Source of the DNA: Pseudodesulfovibrio profundus
Lineage (GTDB): Bacteria; Desulfobacterota; Desulfovibrionia; Desulfovibrionales; Desulfovibrionaceae
DNA: 64,000 nucleotides
Direction of reading: 5' to 3'
Assembly: GCF_900217235.1 (NCBI RefSeq)
Contig: NZ_LT907975.1
Location: forward strand, 1,773,001 to 1,837,000
Below the pieces are notes generated by a model. It was given only the letters and a program-made list of their open reading frames with translations, made no database searches and was not told the DNA's origin. This document shows positions 44,064 through 53,710 of this stretch, one piece after another (position 1 is the first letter of the stretch; the number at the start of each line of letters is the position of its first letter). The translations under genes and the position numbers were made by a program.

Positions 44064-45347
44064 ATGGCGAAGATGGATTTGATAGTTCGCAGAGCACAGT
44101 TGGACGGCAAGGAAGTGGATATCTTCGTTGCTGATGGAAAAATCGCAGAAGTAAAACCCGCCGCCAAGGAACTGGACGCAGGAGATGCCACCGTTGAAGA
44201 AGCTTTCGGGCTGACCGTGATGGCCTCCATGACCGATGTTCACGTTCATCTGCGCGAACCGGGATTCGAGTACAAGGAAGATGTGGAATCCGGTCTGCGG
44301 GCTGCCGCCTGGGGCGGATTTTCCAATATCCTGTGCATGGCCAACACCAAGCCGGTCAATGACGACACGGCCGTGACCCGACTGATGCTCGAACAGGCCG
44401 AGAAGTTCTGGCCCGACGGCCCCCGTCTTTTCCCCATCGGCGCCCTGACCAAGGGATTGAAAGGCGAAGAACTGGCCCCCATGGCCGAGCTGGCCGAAGC
44501 CGGATGCGCCGCCTTTTCCAACGACGGTGTGCCGGTCAAATCAACCGAGCTGTTCCGCCGCGCCATGGAGTACGCCTCCGACTGGGATCGCGTTGTCATC
44601 GACCACTGCGAAGACCCCTACATGGGAGTGGCTGCCGGAGTGAACGAGGGCGCTGTTTCCAGCCGACTGGGACTTCCTGCCCAGCCCGACATGGCCGAAG
44701 CACTGCAGGTGGCACGCGATGTCCTTCTGGCCGAATATCTCGACATCCCCATCCATCTGGCCCACATTTCATGCAGAAAGTCCGTGGACTTCATCCGCGC
44801 CGCCAAGGAGCGTGGCGTCAAGGTTACGGCTGAAACCGCGCCACACTATCTGATTCTGACCGAAGACTACCTCGAAAACGAGGCCACCGAGTACGATACC
44901 AACGCCAAGGTCAATCCGCCCCTGCGAACCCCTGACGATCAGCAGGCGCTGCTGGACGCCCTCAATGACGGGACCATGGATTGCTTTGCCACCGACCACG
45001 CCCCGCACGCCGCATTCGAGAAGGAAACAGAGTTCGATGTGGCTCCCTGCGGCATTTCCGGGCTGGACACCGCCCTTTCCGTCACATGGCAGTTGGTTCG
45101 CGACGGCAAGCTGAAAAAGGAAGCCTTCACCCGCGCCTGGACCACAGCGCCGTGCTCGATTTTCAATCTGCCGGTGAACACATTCCAGCCGGGCGATCCC
45201 GCCGACTTCTTCCTGTTTGACGAGTCCGAGGAGTGGACCGTATGCTCGGAGTCCATGCACTCCAAGGGAAAAAACACCCCGCTCAAGGGTTCCAACCTGA
45301 AAGGACGGGTAAAAACCCATTTCATTCAGGGGAAAAAGATTGTATAA
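44064..45347 (+). CDS. pyrC: Dihydroorotase (class I)
   Basis: The 427-residue enzyme has the metal-binding motif DVHVHLREPG (H60, H62), the catalytic loop Asp in ATDHAPHAAFEKE and the Asn-containing CMANTKPVND. It closes carbamoyl-aspartate to dihydroorotate. The residues before the HxH motif (ASMTD) differ from the usual PGFVD, a small oddity. GGAGG before ATG 44064 supports the start over one four codons upstream. Confidence 0.95.
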   Translation: MAKMDLIVRRAQLDGKEVDIFVADGKIAEVKPAAKELDAGDATVEEAFGLTVMASMTDVHVHLREPGFEYKEDVESGLRAAAWGGFSNILCMANTKPVNDDTAVTRLMLEQAEKFWPDGPRLFPIGALTKGLKGEELAPMAELAEAGCAAFSNDGVPVKSTELFRRAMEYASDWDRVVIDHCEDPYMGVAAGVNEGAVSSRLGLPAQPDMAEALQVARDVLLAEYLDIPIHLAHISCRKSVDFIRAAKERGVKVTAETAPHYLILTEDYLENEATEYDTNAKVNPPLRTPDDQQALLDALNDGTMDCFATDHAPHAAFEKETEFDVAPCGISGLDTALSVTWQLVRDGKLKKEAFTRAWTTAPCSIFNLPVNTFQPGDPADFFLFDESEEWTVCSESMHSKGKNTPLKGSNLKGRVKTHFIQGKKIV

Positions 45348-45429
45348 GAGCGGGCATTGCAGTGCCGGGGGAGCCTCGGCATGTGAATAAAAACAATCGC
45401 GCTAGTATTACATAGAGTTAAGGAGAGAT

Positions 45430-46761
45430 ATGAGCCAGCCCTTTAAAGACGCTGTCGGTTTTTGTAAAACCATCATGCGAAACGGCTTTGACGCCTACGT
45501 GGTCAATGTCCGGCTTCAGGCTTTGACGTTGGACGAATCCGGTGATGAAAAGGAACTTGATATCTGCACGGACGCCGGTCTTACCGAGTTGCAGAAGTAC
45601 TTCCCCAACCTTGAACCATCCAACGACAAGGGTACCATCGGCACACTGGTCGAAAGCGGCACCACCTTCTACTTCTATGCGGCCGATGTGGACGATGCCT
45701 CCTACATTTCGGAAGCCGTATCCACCATGACGCCCCGCCTGCTCAAACGCCTTGAGCTGCGCGGCGACATCCCGCTGTCGTCGGTCTGCCCGTTCATCCC
45801 CAAGGCAAAAGAAACCTACGCTGATTTCTCGGATTTCGCCGAAGGCAAGATCCGCTTCAAGGGCGACCCGGACCAGGCCCTCAAGAAAGACTACTCCCTC
45901 GCCTACCGCGCCATGCGCTTTTCCGCCAACTTCGACAAGGAAATCGACGCCAACTCCTGGGCCGCCATTGTTCGCAATGCCGGTCACATTCTGGAATTCG
46001 TTCCCATGGCCGAATTTCTCGACGAGTGGCACAAGGTCGAGGCCGAAGCAATGTACCGCTTCTTTGAACTGCTGTTCGACTCCATGCTGCTGCACGGCCT
46101 CATCCCCGAGGTTGCCGCGCTGTCACGGGTCAAGCAGATCAAGAATCCCGAGACCAACGAAGAGGAGACCGTGTTCCAGCACACCCTCGACGTCATGAAG
46201 GCCTACCCTGAAGAGCTACCCTACGACTGGAAAGGCACCGTCGCCTGTCTGCTCCACGATGTCGGCAAGCTCCTCACCGCCGAATATTACGATGGCAAGT
46301 GGAACTTCCTGCAGCACCACCGTGTTGGCGCCAAAGCCACACGCCGCATCCTCAAGCGTCTGCGCTTCGAGGAGCAGGATATCGACCTGATCTGCGAACT
46401 GGTCCAGAACCACATGCGCCCGCACTTCATGCTCACCGACAAGGGCATCCGCCGGTTGCGCTCCCTGGACGAGTACCCGCGCATCATGGAAATGGTCAAA
46501 GCGGATATCAAGGCCCGCGACGGCTCCTGGCGTGAGTTCAATCACAACCTCAAGATGGCTGAACGCGCCAACATCCCGGACAACGAAATCGAACCACTGC
46601 TCGACGGCAACCAGATCATGGAGCTGACCCAGCTCAAGCCGGGTCCGGTTATCGGCATGATCCGCGACGAGTTGCTCAAGGCGCAGATTGCCGGTTCGGT
46701 CAACGACCTCGACGAAGCCGAGACTTTCGTCAAGGATTACGTGACCAAGAACAAGATCTAA
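45430..46761 (+). CDS. HD-domain protein with a degenerate CCA-adding/poly(A)-polymerase-like N-terminus
   Basis: The 443-residue protein has an HD phosphohydrolase domain (about 225-370) with H276-D277 in LLHDVGKLL. The preceding part (about 130-200) matches the linker of tRNA nucleotidyltransferases (KGDPDQALKKDYSLAYRAMR). The N-terminal head keeps the family shape (YVV...ELDICTD...GTIGTLVESG), but the catalytic GGxxRD and DxD residues are gone. It cannot be a normal CCA enzyme. The HD domain may hydrolyse nucleotides or cyclic phosphates; the head may bind RNA or nucleotide. A terminator follows. Confidence 0.8.
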   Translation: MSQPFKDAVGFCKTIMRNGFDAYVVNVRLQALTLDESGDEKELDICTDAGLTELQKYFPNLEPSNDKGTIGTLVESGTTFYFYAADVDDASYISEAVSTMTPRLLKRLELRGDIPLSSVCPFIPKAKETYADFSDFAEGKIRFKGDPDQALKKDYSLAYRAMRFSANFDKEIDANSWAAIVRNAGHILEFVPMAEFLDEWHKVEAEAMYRFFELLFDSMLLHGLIPEVAALSRVKQIKNPETNEEETVFQHTLDVMKAYPEELPYDWKGTVACLLHDVGKLLTAEYYDGKWNFLQHHRVGAKATRRILKRLRFEEQDIDLICELVQNHMRPHFMLTDKGIRRLRSLDEYPRIMEMVKADIKARDGSWREFNHNLKMAERANIPDNEIEPLLDGNQIMELTQLKPGPVIGMIRDELLKAQIAGSVNDLDEAETFVKDYVTKNKI

Positions 46762-46784
46762 GCCACCACAAACGATCACAAAAG

Positions 46785-46818
46785 AACGGCCCGTGCAGCA
46801 ATTGCACGGGCCGTTTTT
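46785..46818. terminator. Bidirectional rho-independent terminator
   Basis: AACGGCCCGTGCA (46785-46797) pairs with TGCACGGGCCGTT (46803-46815), followed by T residues and preceded by an A-rich tract. It lies between the convergent HD and TAXI genes. Confidence 0.9.
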
Positions 46819-46842
46819 CTGTTCTGGTCAGTAGGGGAAAAC

Positions 46843-48216
46843 TTAGGACGCGCTGCTCTTCGTTTCGGAAACCGAATCACCGACAGCACGCTCCAATGGG
46901 AGCTGCGCCTTGATCACTTCATCCAGCCGATCCTGAATCATCCTGATGTGGATTTTCAGCGAGTAGATGTAATCGAGATAGGAGAGGGGAACGGATGTAT
47001 CCATGACCGCCCGGCCCAATTCATCAAGCTCCTCGCGCATGGCCAGCGCTTCCTCGGCTGTCTCGATGTCATAGGCTTTCAGGTCAAACTCCTTAAGGTC
47101 CTTGTACCACTTGAAGATGCGGCGGCGAATCTGCCAGCGATACGCCGGGGGCGTGATTTTGAAGAGCGGGAACAGCAGGGTCAGCAGCGGGATAAGCATG
47201 ATCTTGAGGCGCTCAAAATTCACGGCCCAGGTGTACGGCATGTAGCGCATGAGCAGCGGCGGCCCGGACTTGTAATAGTTCTCGGCCTCTTCCGTCAGCG
47301 GGAAGATGGTGCTTTTATTGTTCGGCTGAGTGCCGGGCATGGCAAAGATATCACCATCATTATGGATTTCCTTCGCAGCCAACAAGAACAGGTAGCTGAT
47401 GGCGGGATGGAGGTCCTTGTTCACCACGAGGTTGGCCGAAGGCGCGAGCATGTTCACGTCACGATCCGGCAGATTGGTGGCGATATCCAATGCTCCTTCA
47501 GGGAGTACCAGATGCTGCAAGTAGCGGTGGGACCGAACATACGCTGGGCTTCGCTCCACCGAGAACAGCCGAATCACCCCGCCGGAGTCACGCAGGGAAT
47601 CGATAACCCCGGACCCCACCCCGGAGAAAAAGAAGACCACATCCACCTGATCGTTGAGCATGTCGGATACCGCGCTGCCAGCCCCTTTTTCGATGAGTGT
47701 CGCGTTGTCTTCAGTGATACCGTTCTGGGCCAGCAGCTTCTTGACCACATGGTTGGTGCCGCTTCCCTCTGCGCCGATGGCGACCCGCATTCCTTTGAGG
47801 TCATTGAGCATTGTAAAGGAAACATTGCTCCGATGGAAAATCCACAGCGGCTCATAATAGAGCGAGCCGAGACTGCGCAGGTCAGGATACTGTTCCGGCG
47901 TGCTGACACCACCCTGAACGAACGCCGCATCCACCGGATTGTCCGGGTCGGCCAATAGATCAAGGTTGTCTATGGACCCTTTGCTCTCGACCACCTCAAG
48001 CTCGATGCCGTGCTTGGCAAAAAAAGCGGCGTATTCTCGAGCATATCCATAATACGCGCCAGTTGGTCCACCTGATGCGATGGTCACCTTGCTCGGCGGC
48101 GCTGGCTCCACGTATTGGTAAGCAAGCCAGAGCGCCGCAGCCAGCAGACAGGCCGCGCCGCCATAGATGAAAAACGACATGGTATGGTGGGATTTGAAGA
48201 ACTTGAGTATACGCAT
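46843..48216 (-). CDS. Membrane-anchored TAXI-family solute-binding protein
   Basis: The 457-residue protein has an N-terminal membrane segment (about 14-35), a TAXI binding domain (about 45-330: ASGGPTGAYYGYA, GAEGSGTNHVV) and a second membrane segment near residue 355 (MLIPLLTLLFPLF), followed by a helical cytoplasmic tail. TAXI proteins serve TRAP transporters, but this two-anchor form with no TRAP permease beside it may be a sensor or orphan binding protein. The start is uncertain: ATG 48216 gives a usual anchor, while an ATG at 48279 would add 21 residues; neither has a clear ribosome site. Confidence 0.82.
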   Translation of the reverse strand: MRILKFFKSHHTMSFFIYGGAACLLAAALWLAYQYVEPAPPSKVTIASGGPTGAYYGYAREYAAFFAKHGIELEVVESKGSIDNLDLLADPDNPVDAAFVQGGVSTPEQYPDLRSLGSLYYEPLWIFHRSNVSFTMLNDLKGMRVAIGAEGSGTNHVVKKLLAQNGITEDNATLIEKGAGSAVSDMLNDQVDVVFFFSGVGSGVIDSLRDSGGVIRLFSVERSPAYVRSHRYLQHLVLPEGALDIATNLPDRDVNMLAPSANLVVNKDLHPAISYLFLLAAKEIHNDGDIFAMPGTQPNNKSTIFPLTEEAENYYKSGPPLLMRYMPYTWAVNFERLKIMLIPLLTLLFPLFKITPPAYRWQIRRRIFKWYKDLKEFDLKAYDIETAEEALAMREELDELGRAVMDTSVPLSYLDYIYSLKIHIRMIQDRLDEVIKAQLPLERAVGDSVSETKSSAS

Positions 48217-48300
48217 ACCGGACAGGATATCGGAAGGGGTATACCTGCGCAAGCAGACATACGCCTTATTTTGCCTCATCCGGTAAACAATAGAGGGTGA

Positions 48301-49704
48301 CTACGCACTGGGGCGTTGCTGATACTCCTCGGGGACTACGATCTCGCCGCCGGTCCGCTCAAACCACTTCAGGAATGCATCCACGCAGGTCGGGCACAAC
48401 TGGCGGCCGCGCTCCTCGGTGATGATGTCGACGGCCACGCCTCTGGGTACGGAGTCCCGATAGGGGCGCTCGGAGGTAACGGCTTCATAGACGTCGGCAA
48501 CAGCGACAATCCGGGCCTTGAGTGGGATGTCCTCGCCCTTGAGTCCCTTCGGATACCCTTTGCCGTCCCACCGCTCGTGGTGGAACAAGATCACTTCCAG
48601 AACATCATGCAGGCTCTTGATTGGGCGCAGGATATCAGCCACCACATTGGAATGCAGCTTCACGTGTGCGTATTCCACATCGTCGAGCGACCCTTTTTTG
48701 AGCAGCACATCATCACGCACGCCGATCTTTCCGAGATCATGCAGTCGGCCGACAAGTAGCAATCTTTCCAGTTCACTCGGCTCGAAGCCCATTTCCTCGC
48801 CAATGCCGACAGCGACCTGCGCCACACGCTCGGAGTGTCCGCGAGTAACCGGATCACGAGCTTCCAATGCCTGCACCAGACTGGCGATTGCAGCCAGCGT
48901 CAACTGGTGCTCCATGCGCAACCGTTCCTGCTCTTCCATGAGCAGGCGGAAATTAGAGGAAAATATTTCCTCAATAACTATGGAAAGCTGCGTCACCGTA
49001 AACGGCTTGATCAGAAAAGTGGCTGCACCTTCACGTATCAACCGCCGCATGATTGGCTTGTCGCCCAGTGATGACATGATGATGATCGGGATCTTCTTGT
49101 GCTGATCATCCTTCTTGAGCCGACGGCAGAGCTCGGCTCCGTCCATGTTCGGCATCATCAGATCGGAGATGATCAGGTGGGGCTCGAACTCCTCGACCAT
49201 CGCAAGGGCTTCCTGTCCATCATTGGCCGTACGGACCACGAACCCTTCCTCGGTCAGCCCTGATGAAAGGAACAGGCGTACACTGGAGGAATCGTCCACC
49301 ACAAGAACCCGGCTTCCGGTGAGGAAGGAGCGCGCATTGAGGATGTCCTTGATGCGCTCAATATTGCCCTTTATGTCCCCGCCTTTGGCCAGATAGGCAT
49401 CAGCCCCGACGCGAAAACCCTGCTCAACGCTTTCATCCGAATCCCTGGAAGAGAGAATGATGATGGGGACACCCGCTGTTTTATACTCCTTCTTGAGTCG
49501 GGAGCACAGCTCGAAGCCGTCCATCTTCGGCATATCAATGTCTGTGATGACCAGATCAAAGTCGTCATCAATGGCACGGGACATGCCGTCTTCACCATCA
49601 ACGGCCAAAGTCACGTCGAAACCGGCCTCGGTCAGATGGGTCTGCAATGCGAACCGAACGGATTTGGAGTCATCTACGACAAGTATATGCGGTCTTTTTT
49701 CCAT
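48301..49704 (-). CDS. Double-receiver HD-GYP response regulator
   Basis: The 467-residue protein has two receiver domains (phospho-acceptor D55 in ITDIDMP, and SDLMMPNMDG in the second), a short helical linker and an HD-GYP domain with HDLGKIG and HHERWDGKGYPKGL. HD-GYP domains hydrolyse cyclic di-GMP, so it likely lowers this messenger when phosphorylated. ATG 49704 is preferred over a TTG four codons upstream. The gene diverges from the helicase gene. Confidence 0.92.
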   Translation of the reverse strand: MEKRPHILVVDDSKSVRFALQTHLTEAGFDVTLAVDGEDGMSRAIDDDFDLVITDIDMPKMDGFELCSRLKKEYKTAGVPIIILSSRDSDESVEQGFRVGADAYLAKGGDIKGNIERIKDILNARSFLTGSRVLVVDDSSSVRLFLSSGLTEEGFVVRTANDGQEALAMVEEFEPHLIISDLMMPNMDGAELCRRLKKDDQHKKIPIIIMSSLGDKPIMRRLIREGAATFLIKPFTVTQLSIVIEEIFSSNFRLLMEEQERLRMEHQLTLAAIASLVQALEARDPVTRGHSERVAQVAVGIGEEMGFEPSELERLLLVGRLHDLGKIGVRDDVLLKKGSLDDVEYAHVKLHSNVVADILRPIKSLHDVLEVILFHHERWDGKGYPKGLKGEDIPLKARIVAVADVYEAVTSERPYRDSVPRGVAVDIITEERGRQLCPTCVDAFLKWFERTGGEIVVPEEYQQRPSA

Positions 49705-49828
49705 TTTTCTCTGCAATGCGGAGATTGCCTGTTTGGTTATGTCTCTCCCTGCCCCTTACATAGCGGGTGGATTTCATACAAGACAATTATATTGCCTACC
49801 GGAAGCCGCCGTACTACCATGCCTCGCT

Positions 49829-52711
49829 GTGGACAATCCCGTTGATCAATACGTAAACGCCCTGCTCGAAAGCGAAACCATGGGCCGTCAGGTGGCCCAT
49901 CATCGTCTTATTGAGGGTGCCGACTCCCGGTTCGGCGAACCCCGTCGCCCATGGCCTGCCGCCCTTTCGGGCGCCCTGTCGCTCATGGGTGTCGAAACGC
50001 TCTACGCCCATCAGGCCGAAGCAGCCGATTATATCCGTGCAGGTCGACATGTGGTGGTGGCAACCCCCACGGCCAGCGGCAAGACGTACACGTACAACCT
50101 GCCGGTCATGGAACACTGCCTGGCCGACCCCGAGGCCAAGGCGCTCTATCTGTTCCCGCTCAAAGCGCTGGCCCAGGATCAGCTTAAAGGGTTCAAGGAG
50201 CTTGCCGCCCTGCTGCCGGAGGAGCGACGTCCCACCGCTGCCATCTATGACGGCGACACCACCCCCCATTTCCGCAAGAAAATCCGCAATTCACCGCCCA
50301 ATGTGATCATGTCCAACCCGGAGATGGTGCACCTTTCCATGCTGCCCCACCATGCCTCGTGGGCTGAATTTCTGTCCGGGCTGACACACATCGTTGTGGA
50401 TGAAGTACACACATACCGCGGTGTCATGGGATCGCACATGGCCATGGTTTTCCGACGTCTGCTCCGGCTGTGCGAATATTACGGTGCACGCCCCACGTTC
50501 ATCTTCTGCTCGGCCACCATCGGCAACCCCGTGGAGCTGTGCCACATGCTCACCGGGCTTGAGGTCCACCCCATATTGGAATCCGGGGCAGCCCGTGGCG
50601 GGCGGCACATGGTCTTTCTTAATCCCGAGGGATCACCGGCTCAGGCAGCCATACAGTTGCTACAGGCAGCGCTGGCCCGAAACCTGCGAACCATCGTCTA
50701 TTGCCAGTCCCGTAAGCTGACCGAACTCATTGCCATGTGGGCCACCGAGCGCAGCGGCCAGTTCAAGTCGAAAATCTCCGCATACCGTGCCGGATTTCTG
50801 CCGGAGGAACGGCGGGAAATCGAAATGAAGATGGCGGACGGCGAGTTGCTCGCGGTCATCTCCACCTCCGCACTGGAGCTGGGTATCGATATCGGCGGCC
50901 TCGATGTCTGCATCATGGTCGGCTACCCCGGCTCGGTCATGGCCACGCAGCAACGGGGCGGTCGCGTGGGGCGCAGCCAGCAGGAATCGGTGGTCGCGCT
51001 CATTGCCCAGGAAGATGCGCTGGACCAATATTTCATGCGCAATCCCGACGATTTTTTTTCCCGTCCGCCCGAATCGGCCATGCTCAATCCGCATAACCCT
51101 GTGATCATGGATCGCCATCTTATTTGTGCGGCAGCCGAGTTGACCCTTCGACGCAACGAGACATTTCTTCAGGAGGAAGCGGTATCCCACCGGGTGGAAG
51201 AGCTGGTCGGGTTGGGCCATCTCTTTGAGGTCGTCAACGAACTGCCCGGCCATCCCACGGAGATCGTTTCCCACCGCAAGCGGCCACACCGCGACGTGGA
51301 CCTGCGCGGCGCCGGTCAATCCATGCACATCGAAGACAACACCAATGGCGCTGACAAGGCACCGGTCATCGGCACCATCGATGAACACCGCGCCTTTCGC
51401 GAAGCGCATCCCGGAGCCGTTTATCTGCACCGGGGCCAGACGTACGTGGTCACCGATCTTGATCTTGGCAGCAAGACGGTTCGGAGCCAGAAGCAGCGGG
51501 TGGGCTATTACACCAAACCCCGCGCCAACAAGAACACCGACATCCTCGAAGTTCTCGGGCAAAAGACGTGCTTCGGCACGCGGGTCTATTTCGGCCGGCT
51601 CAAGGTCACCGAACAGATCACCGGCTATGAAAAACGCTCGGTGCGCGGCGGCAAACTGCTGGGCATCACGCCGCTGGACCTCCCCCCGCTGGTCTTTGAG
51701 ACCGAGGGCGTCTGGTTTGAAATCGGGCATGATGTACGGCGGCGCTGCGAAGATGAATTCATGCACTTCATGGGCGGTATCCACGCCTTCGAACATGCGG
51801 CCATCGGCATGCTGCCGCTGCTGGTCATGACCGACCGCAACGATCTGGGCGGCATATCCACTCCCATGCATCCGCAGGTGGATGGACCCGCTGTTTTCAT
51901 TTACGATGGCATGCCCGGCGGCGCAGGGTTGACCCGCCAGGCTTTTGACAAGGCCGATGAGCTGGTCAAGACCACACTGCGAACTATTGAAGTGTGCGAG
52001 TGCGAATTCGGATGCCCGTCATGCGTCCATTCGCCCAAGTGCGGGTCCGGCAACCGCCCCATTGACAAGCGGGCCGCCCAATTCGTGTTGGAAGCCATTG
52101 TCAGCGGCGACCCCAAATCCATCGAACCAAAGGATATTGACGTGAATCTTCCCGGTATAGACATGCGCAGGCCCGCCCCGAAGCGTTACGGGGTGCTGGA
52201 CATCGAAACCCGCTACTCCGCAGATGAAGTCGGCGGTTGGAATCGGGCCGACAGAATGGGCGTTTCCATTGCCTGCCTGTATGATTCCGAAGACGGGACC
52301 ATGCACGATTACGAACAGGATCAGATGGATGATCTGGTCGCGCATCTGCAACGGTTCGATCTGGTCATCGGATTCAATCATGTCAAATTCGACTATGCCG
52401 TACTGGGCGGTCTGCACCCTTTCAATTTCCGGGGACTGCCCAATCTGGATCTGCTGGTTGAAGTAAACAACCGCTTGGGGTACCGTCTTAAGCTGGATAA
52501 TATAGCTCAGGCTACACTCGATGTGGGAAAATCCGCAGATGGGTTGCAGGCGCTGAAGTGGTGGAAGGAAGGACGACTCGATCTCATCACCGAGTATTGT
52601 CGTCAGGATGTGGAGGTCACGCGTGATGTCTACCTGTATGGCCGGGAACACGGCCACGTCTTCTTCACCAACAAAGCAGGACAGAAGGTCAAGCTGCCCA
52701 TAGAGTGGTAA
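49829..52711 (+). CDS. MrfA/YprA-like DEAD-box helicase with DUF1998 fused to a MrfB/YprB-like DEDD exonuclease
   Basis: The 960-residue protein has a superfamily 2 helicase core (Walker A ATPTASGKT near 80, DEVH at 191-194, QRGGRVGRS), a DUF1998 region with a four-Cys site beginning CECEFGCPSC at C723, and a C-terminal exonuclease-like domain (about 785-955) with LDIET (D791), GFNHVKFD and YCRQDVEVT. In Bacillus, YprA/MrfA and YprB/MrfB are separate proteins for repair of mitomycin-type damage. Here both activities are in one chain, so a lesion-repair role is inferred. The frame is open far upstream: GTG 49829 begins the family-like VDQYVNALLES and leaves room for a divergent promoter, while ATG 49739 is the alternative. 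Confidence 0.88.
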   Translation: MDNPVDQYVNALLESETMGRQVAHHRLIEGADSRFGEPRRPWPAALSGALSLMGVETLYAHQAEAADYIRAGRHVVVATPTASGKTYTYNLPVMEHCLADPEAKALYLFPLKALAQDQLKGFKELAALLPEERRPTAAIYDGDTTPHFRKKIRNSPPNVIMSNPEMVHLSMLPHHASWAEFLSGLTHIVVDEVHTYRGVMGSHMAMVFRRLLRLCEYYGARPTFIFCSATIGNPVELCHMLTGLEVHPILESGAARGGRHMVFLNPEGSPAQAAIQLLQAALARNLRTIVYCQSRKLTELIAMWATERSGQFKSKISAYRAGFLPEERREIEMKMADGELLAVISTSALELGIDIGGLDVCIMVGYPGSVMATQQRGGRVGRSQQESVVALIAQEDALDQYFMRNPDDFFSRPPESAMLNPHNPVIMDRHLICAAAELTLRRNETFLQEEAVSHRVEELVGLGHLFEVVNELPGHPTEIVSHRKRPHRDVDLRGAGQSMHIEDNTNGADKAPVIGTIDEHRAFREAHPGAVYLHRGQTYVVTDLDLGSKTVRSQKQRVGYYTKPRANKNTDILEVLGQKTCFGTRVYFGRLKVTEQITGYEKRSVRGGKLLGITPLDLPPLVFETEGVWFEIGHDVRRRCEDEFMHFMGGIHAFEHAAIGMLPLLVMTDRNDLGGISTPMHPQVDGPAVFIYDGMPGGAGLTRQAFDKADELVKTTLRTIEVCECEFGCPSCVHSPKCGSGNRPIDKRAAQFVLEAIVSGDPKSIEPKDIDVNLPGIDMRRPAPKRYGVLDIETRYSADEVGGWNRADRMGVSIACLYDSEDGTMHDYEQDQMDDLVAHLQRFDLVIGFNHVKFDYAVLGGLHPFNFRGLPNLDLLVEVNNRLGYRLKLDNIAQATLDVGKSADGLQALKWWKEGRLDLITEYCRQDVEVTRDVYLYGREHGHVFFTNKAGQKVKLPIEW

Positions 52712-52743
52712 CAGGATAAACCAGCTCGGAGGAGACGTTACGC

Positions 52744-52839
52744 ATGACTATTGCCCGTTCATTTTTCGCCGTTGTTTTCCCTCTTTCCATCATGATCCTT
52801 TCCATCGGTCTCGCCCTGCCTGCCGTTGGCATGCACTAA
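52744..52839 (+). CDS. 31-residue peptide resembling the signal peptide of the next gene
   Basis: GGAGGAG nine bases upstream of ATG 52744 opens a 31-codon frame ending TAA 52837-52839. The product is a hydrophobic leader-like peptide (MTIARSFFAVVFPL... ending LPAVGMH). It aligns along its length with the first 29 residues of the Sel1 protein that starts 18 bases later (MSISRSFAAVVFLL...LPELG). It could be a remnant of duplication, a coupling leader, or a real small protein. I see no other domain. Confidence 0.5.
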   Translation: MTIARSFFAVVFPLSIMILSIGLALPAVGMH

Positions 52840-52857
52840 CCACCGGAGGCACAACCG

Positions 52858-53640
52858 ATGTCCATCTCCCGATCCTTCGCCGCTGTTGTCTTTCTCCTGA
52901 CTGTTCCGGTTCTTTGCGTCGCCTTTGCCCTGCCCGAGCTGGGCGCGGCACTCCGACACGATGCCCACGCCGGTGATGCGGATGCCCAGTACGAGCTGGC
53001 CCGCATGTATTTTGAAGGTGATGGAGTCGAACAGAGCACGGATCAGGGTATCCACTGGATGATGGAATCGGCCAATAGCGGCAACCCATACGCCCAACTA
53101 ACCTATGGCCTCATGCTCATGGGCGGGCAGGAGGTGCCGCAGGATATGGACAAAGGCCTTGCCATGGTCCGTTCTGCCGCAGAGCAGGAACTGGCCGAAG
53201 CCCAGGGTGTGATGTCCATGGCTTACGGCAAGGGCATCGGCGTCCAGCCCGACACACAACTCTTCCTCTACTGGATGCGCCGCGCTGCCAGCAACGGGGA
53301 TGCCATGAGTCAGTTCAATCTGGCCGTAGCCAACCTGACCGGCAAATTCATGCCGCAAAATGCCGGTGAAGGGATGTACTGGTTGAAGCTCGCTGCCAAC
53401 GGCGGGTTTCTCGACGCACAGGTGACGCTGGGCGAGATTCTCCTGAACGGCCTCGGGCGCGAGCCGGATATCGTGGAAGCGTGCAAGTGGTTCGCCATTG
53501 CCGGGAGCCAGGGGCACCCCAAGGGCAACTACCTGTTAGGGCAGGTCTCGCCGCTCATGACGCAGGATCAACGGGATGAAGCCGCTGACCGGGCCAAGGA
53601 ATGGCTGCGCAGACAGCAGGCGCACATGCAGGCCGGTTGA
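52858..53640 (+). CDS. Exported Sel1-repeat protein
   Basis: The 260-residue protein has a signal peptide (about 1-24, AFA-LP) and Sel1/TPR-like repeats from about residue 38 (DADAQYELARMYFEGDGVEQ, NPYAQLTYGLMLMGG, DAMSQFNLAVANLTG, DAQVTLGEILLNGLG). Sel1 repeats mediate protein-protein contacts in the envelope. GGAGG precedes the ATG. It is 18 bases after the short leader-like frame. The partner is unknown. Confidence 0.88.
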   Translation: MSISRSFAAVVFLLTVPVLCVAFALPELGAALRHDAHAGDADAQYELARMYFEGDGVEQSTDQGIHWMMESANSGNPYAQLTYGLMLMGGQEVPQDMDKGLAMVRSAAEQELAEAQGVMSMAYGKGIGVQPDTQLFLYWMRRAASNGDAMSQFNLAVANLTGKFMPQNAGEGMYWLKLAANGGFLDAQVTLGEILLNGLGREPDIVEACKWFAIAGSQGHPKGNYLLGQVSPLMTQDQRDEAADRAKEWLRRQQAHMQAG

Positions 53641-53710
53641 TCCGGACCCAAGCCCCGACAGCCCATTTGGCACAACGGTCTGACGCCGGTTCTCCGCTTG
53701 AGGACTGCGA

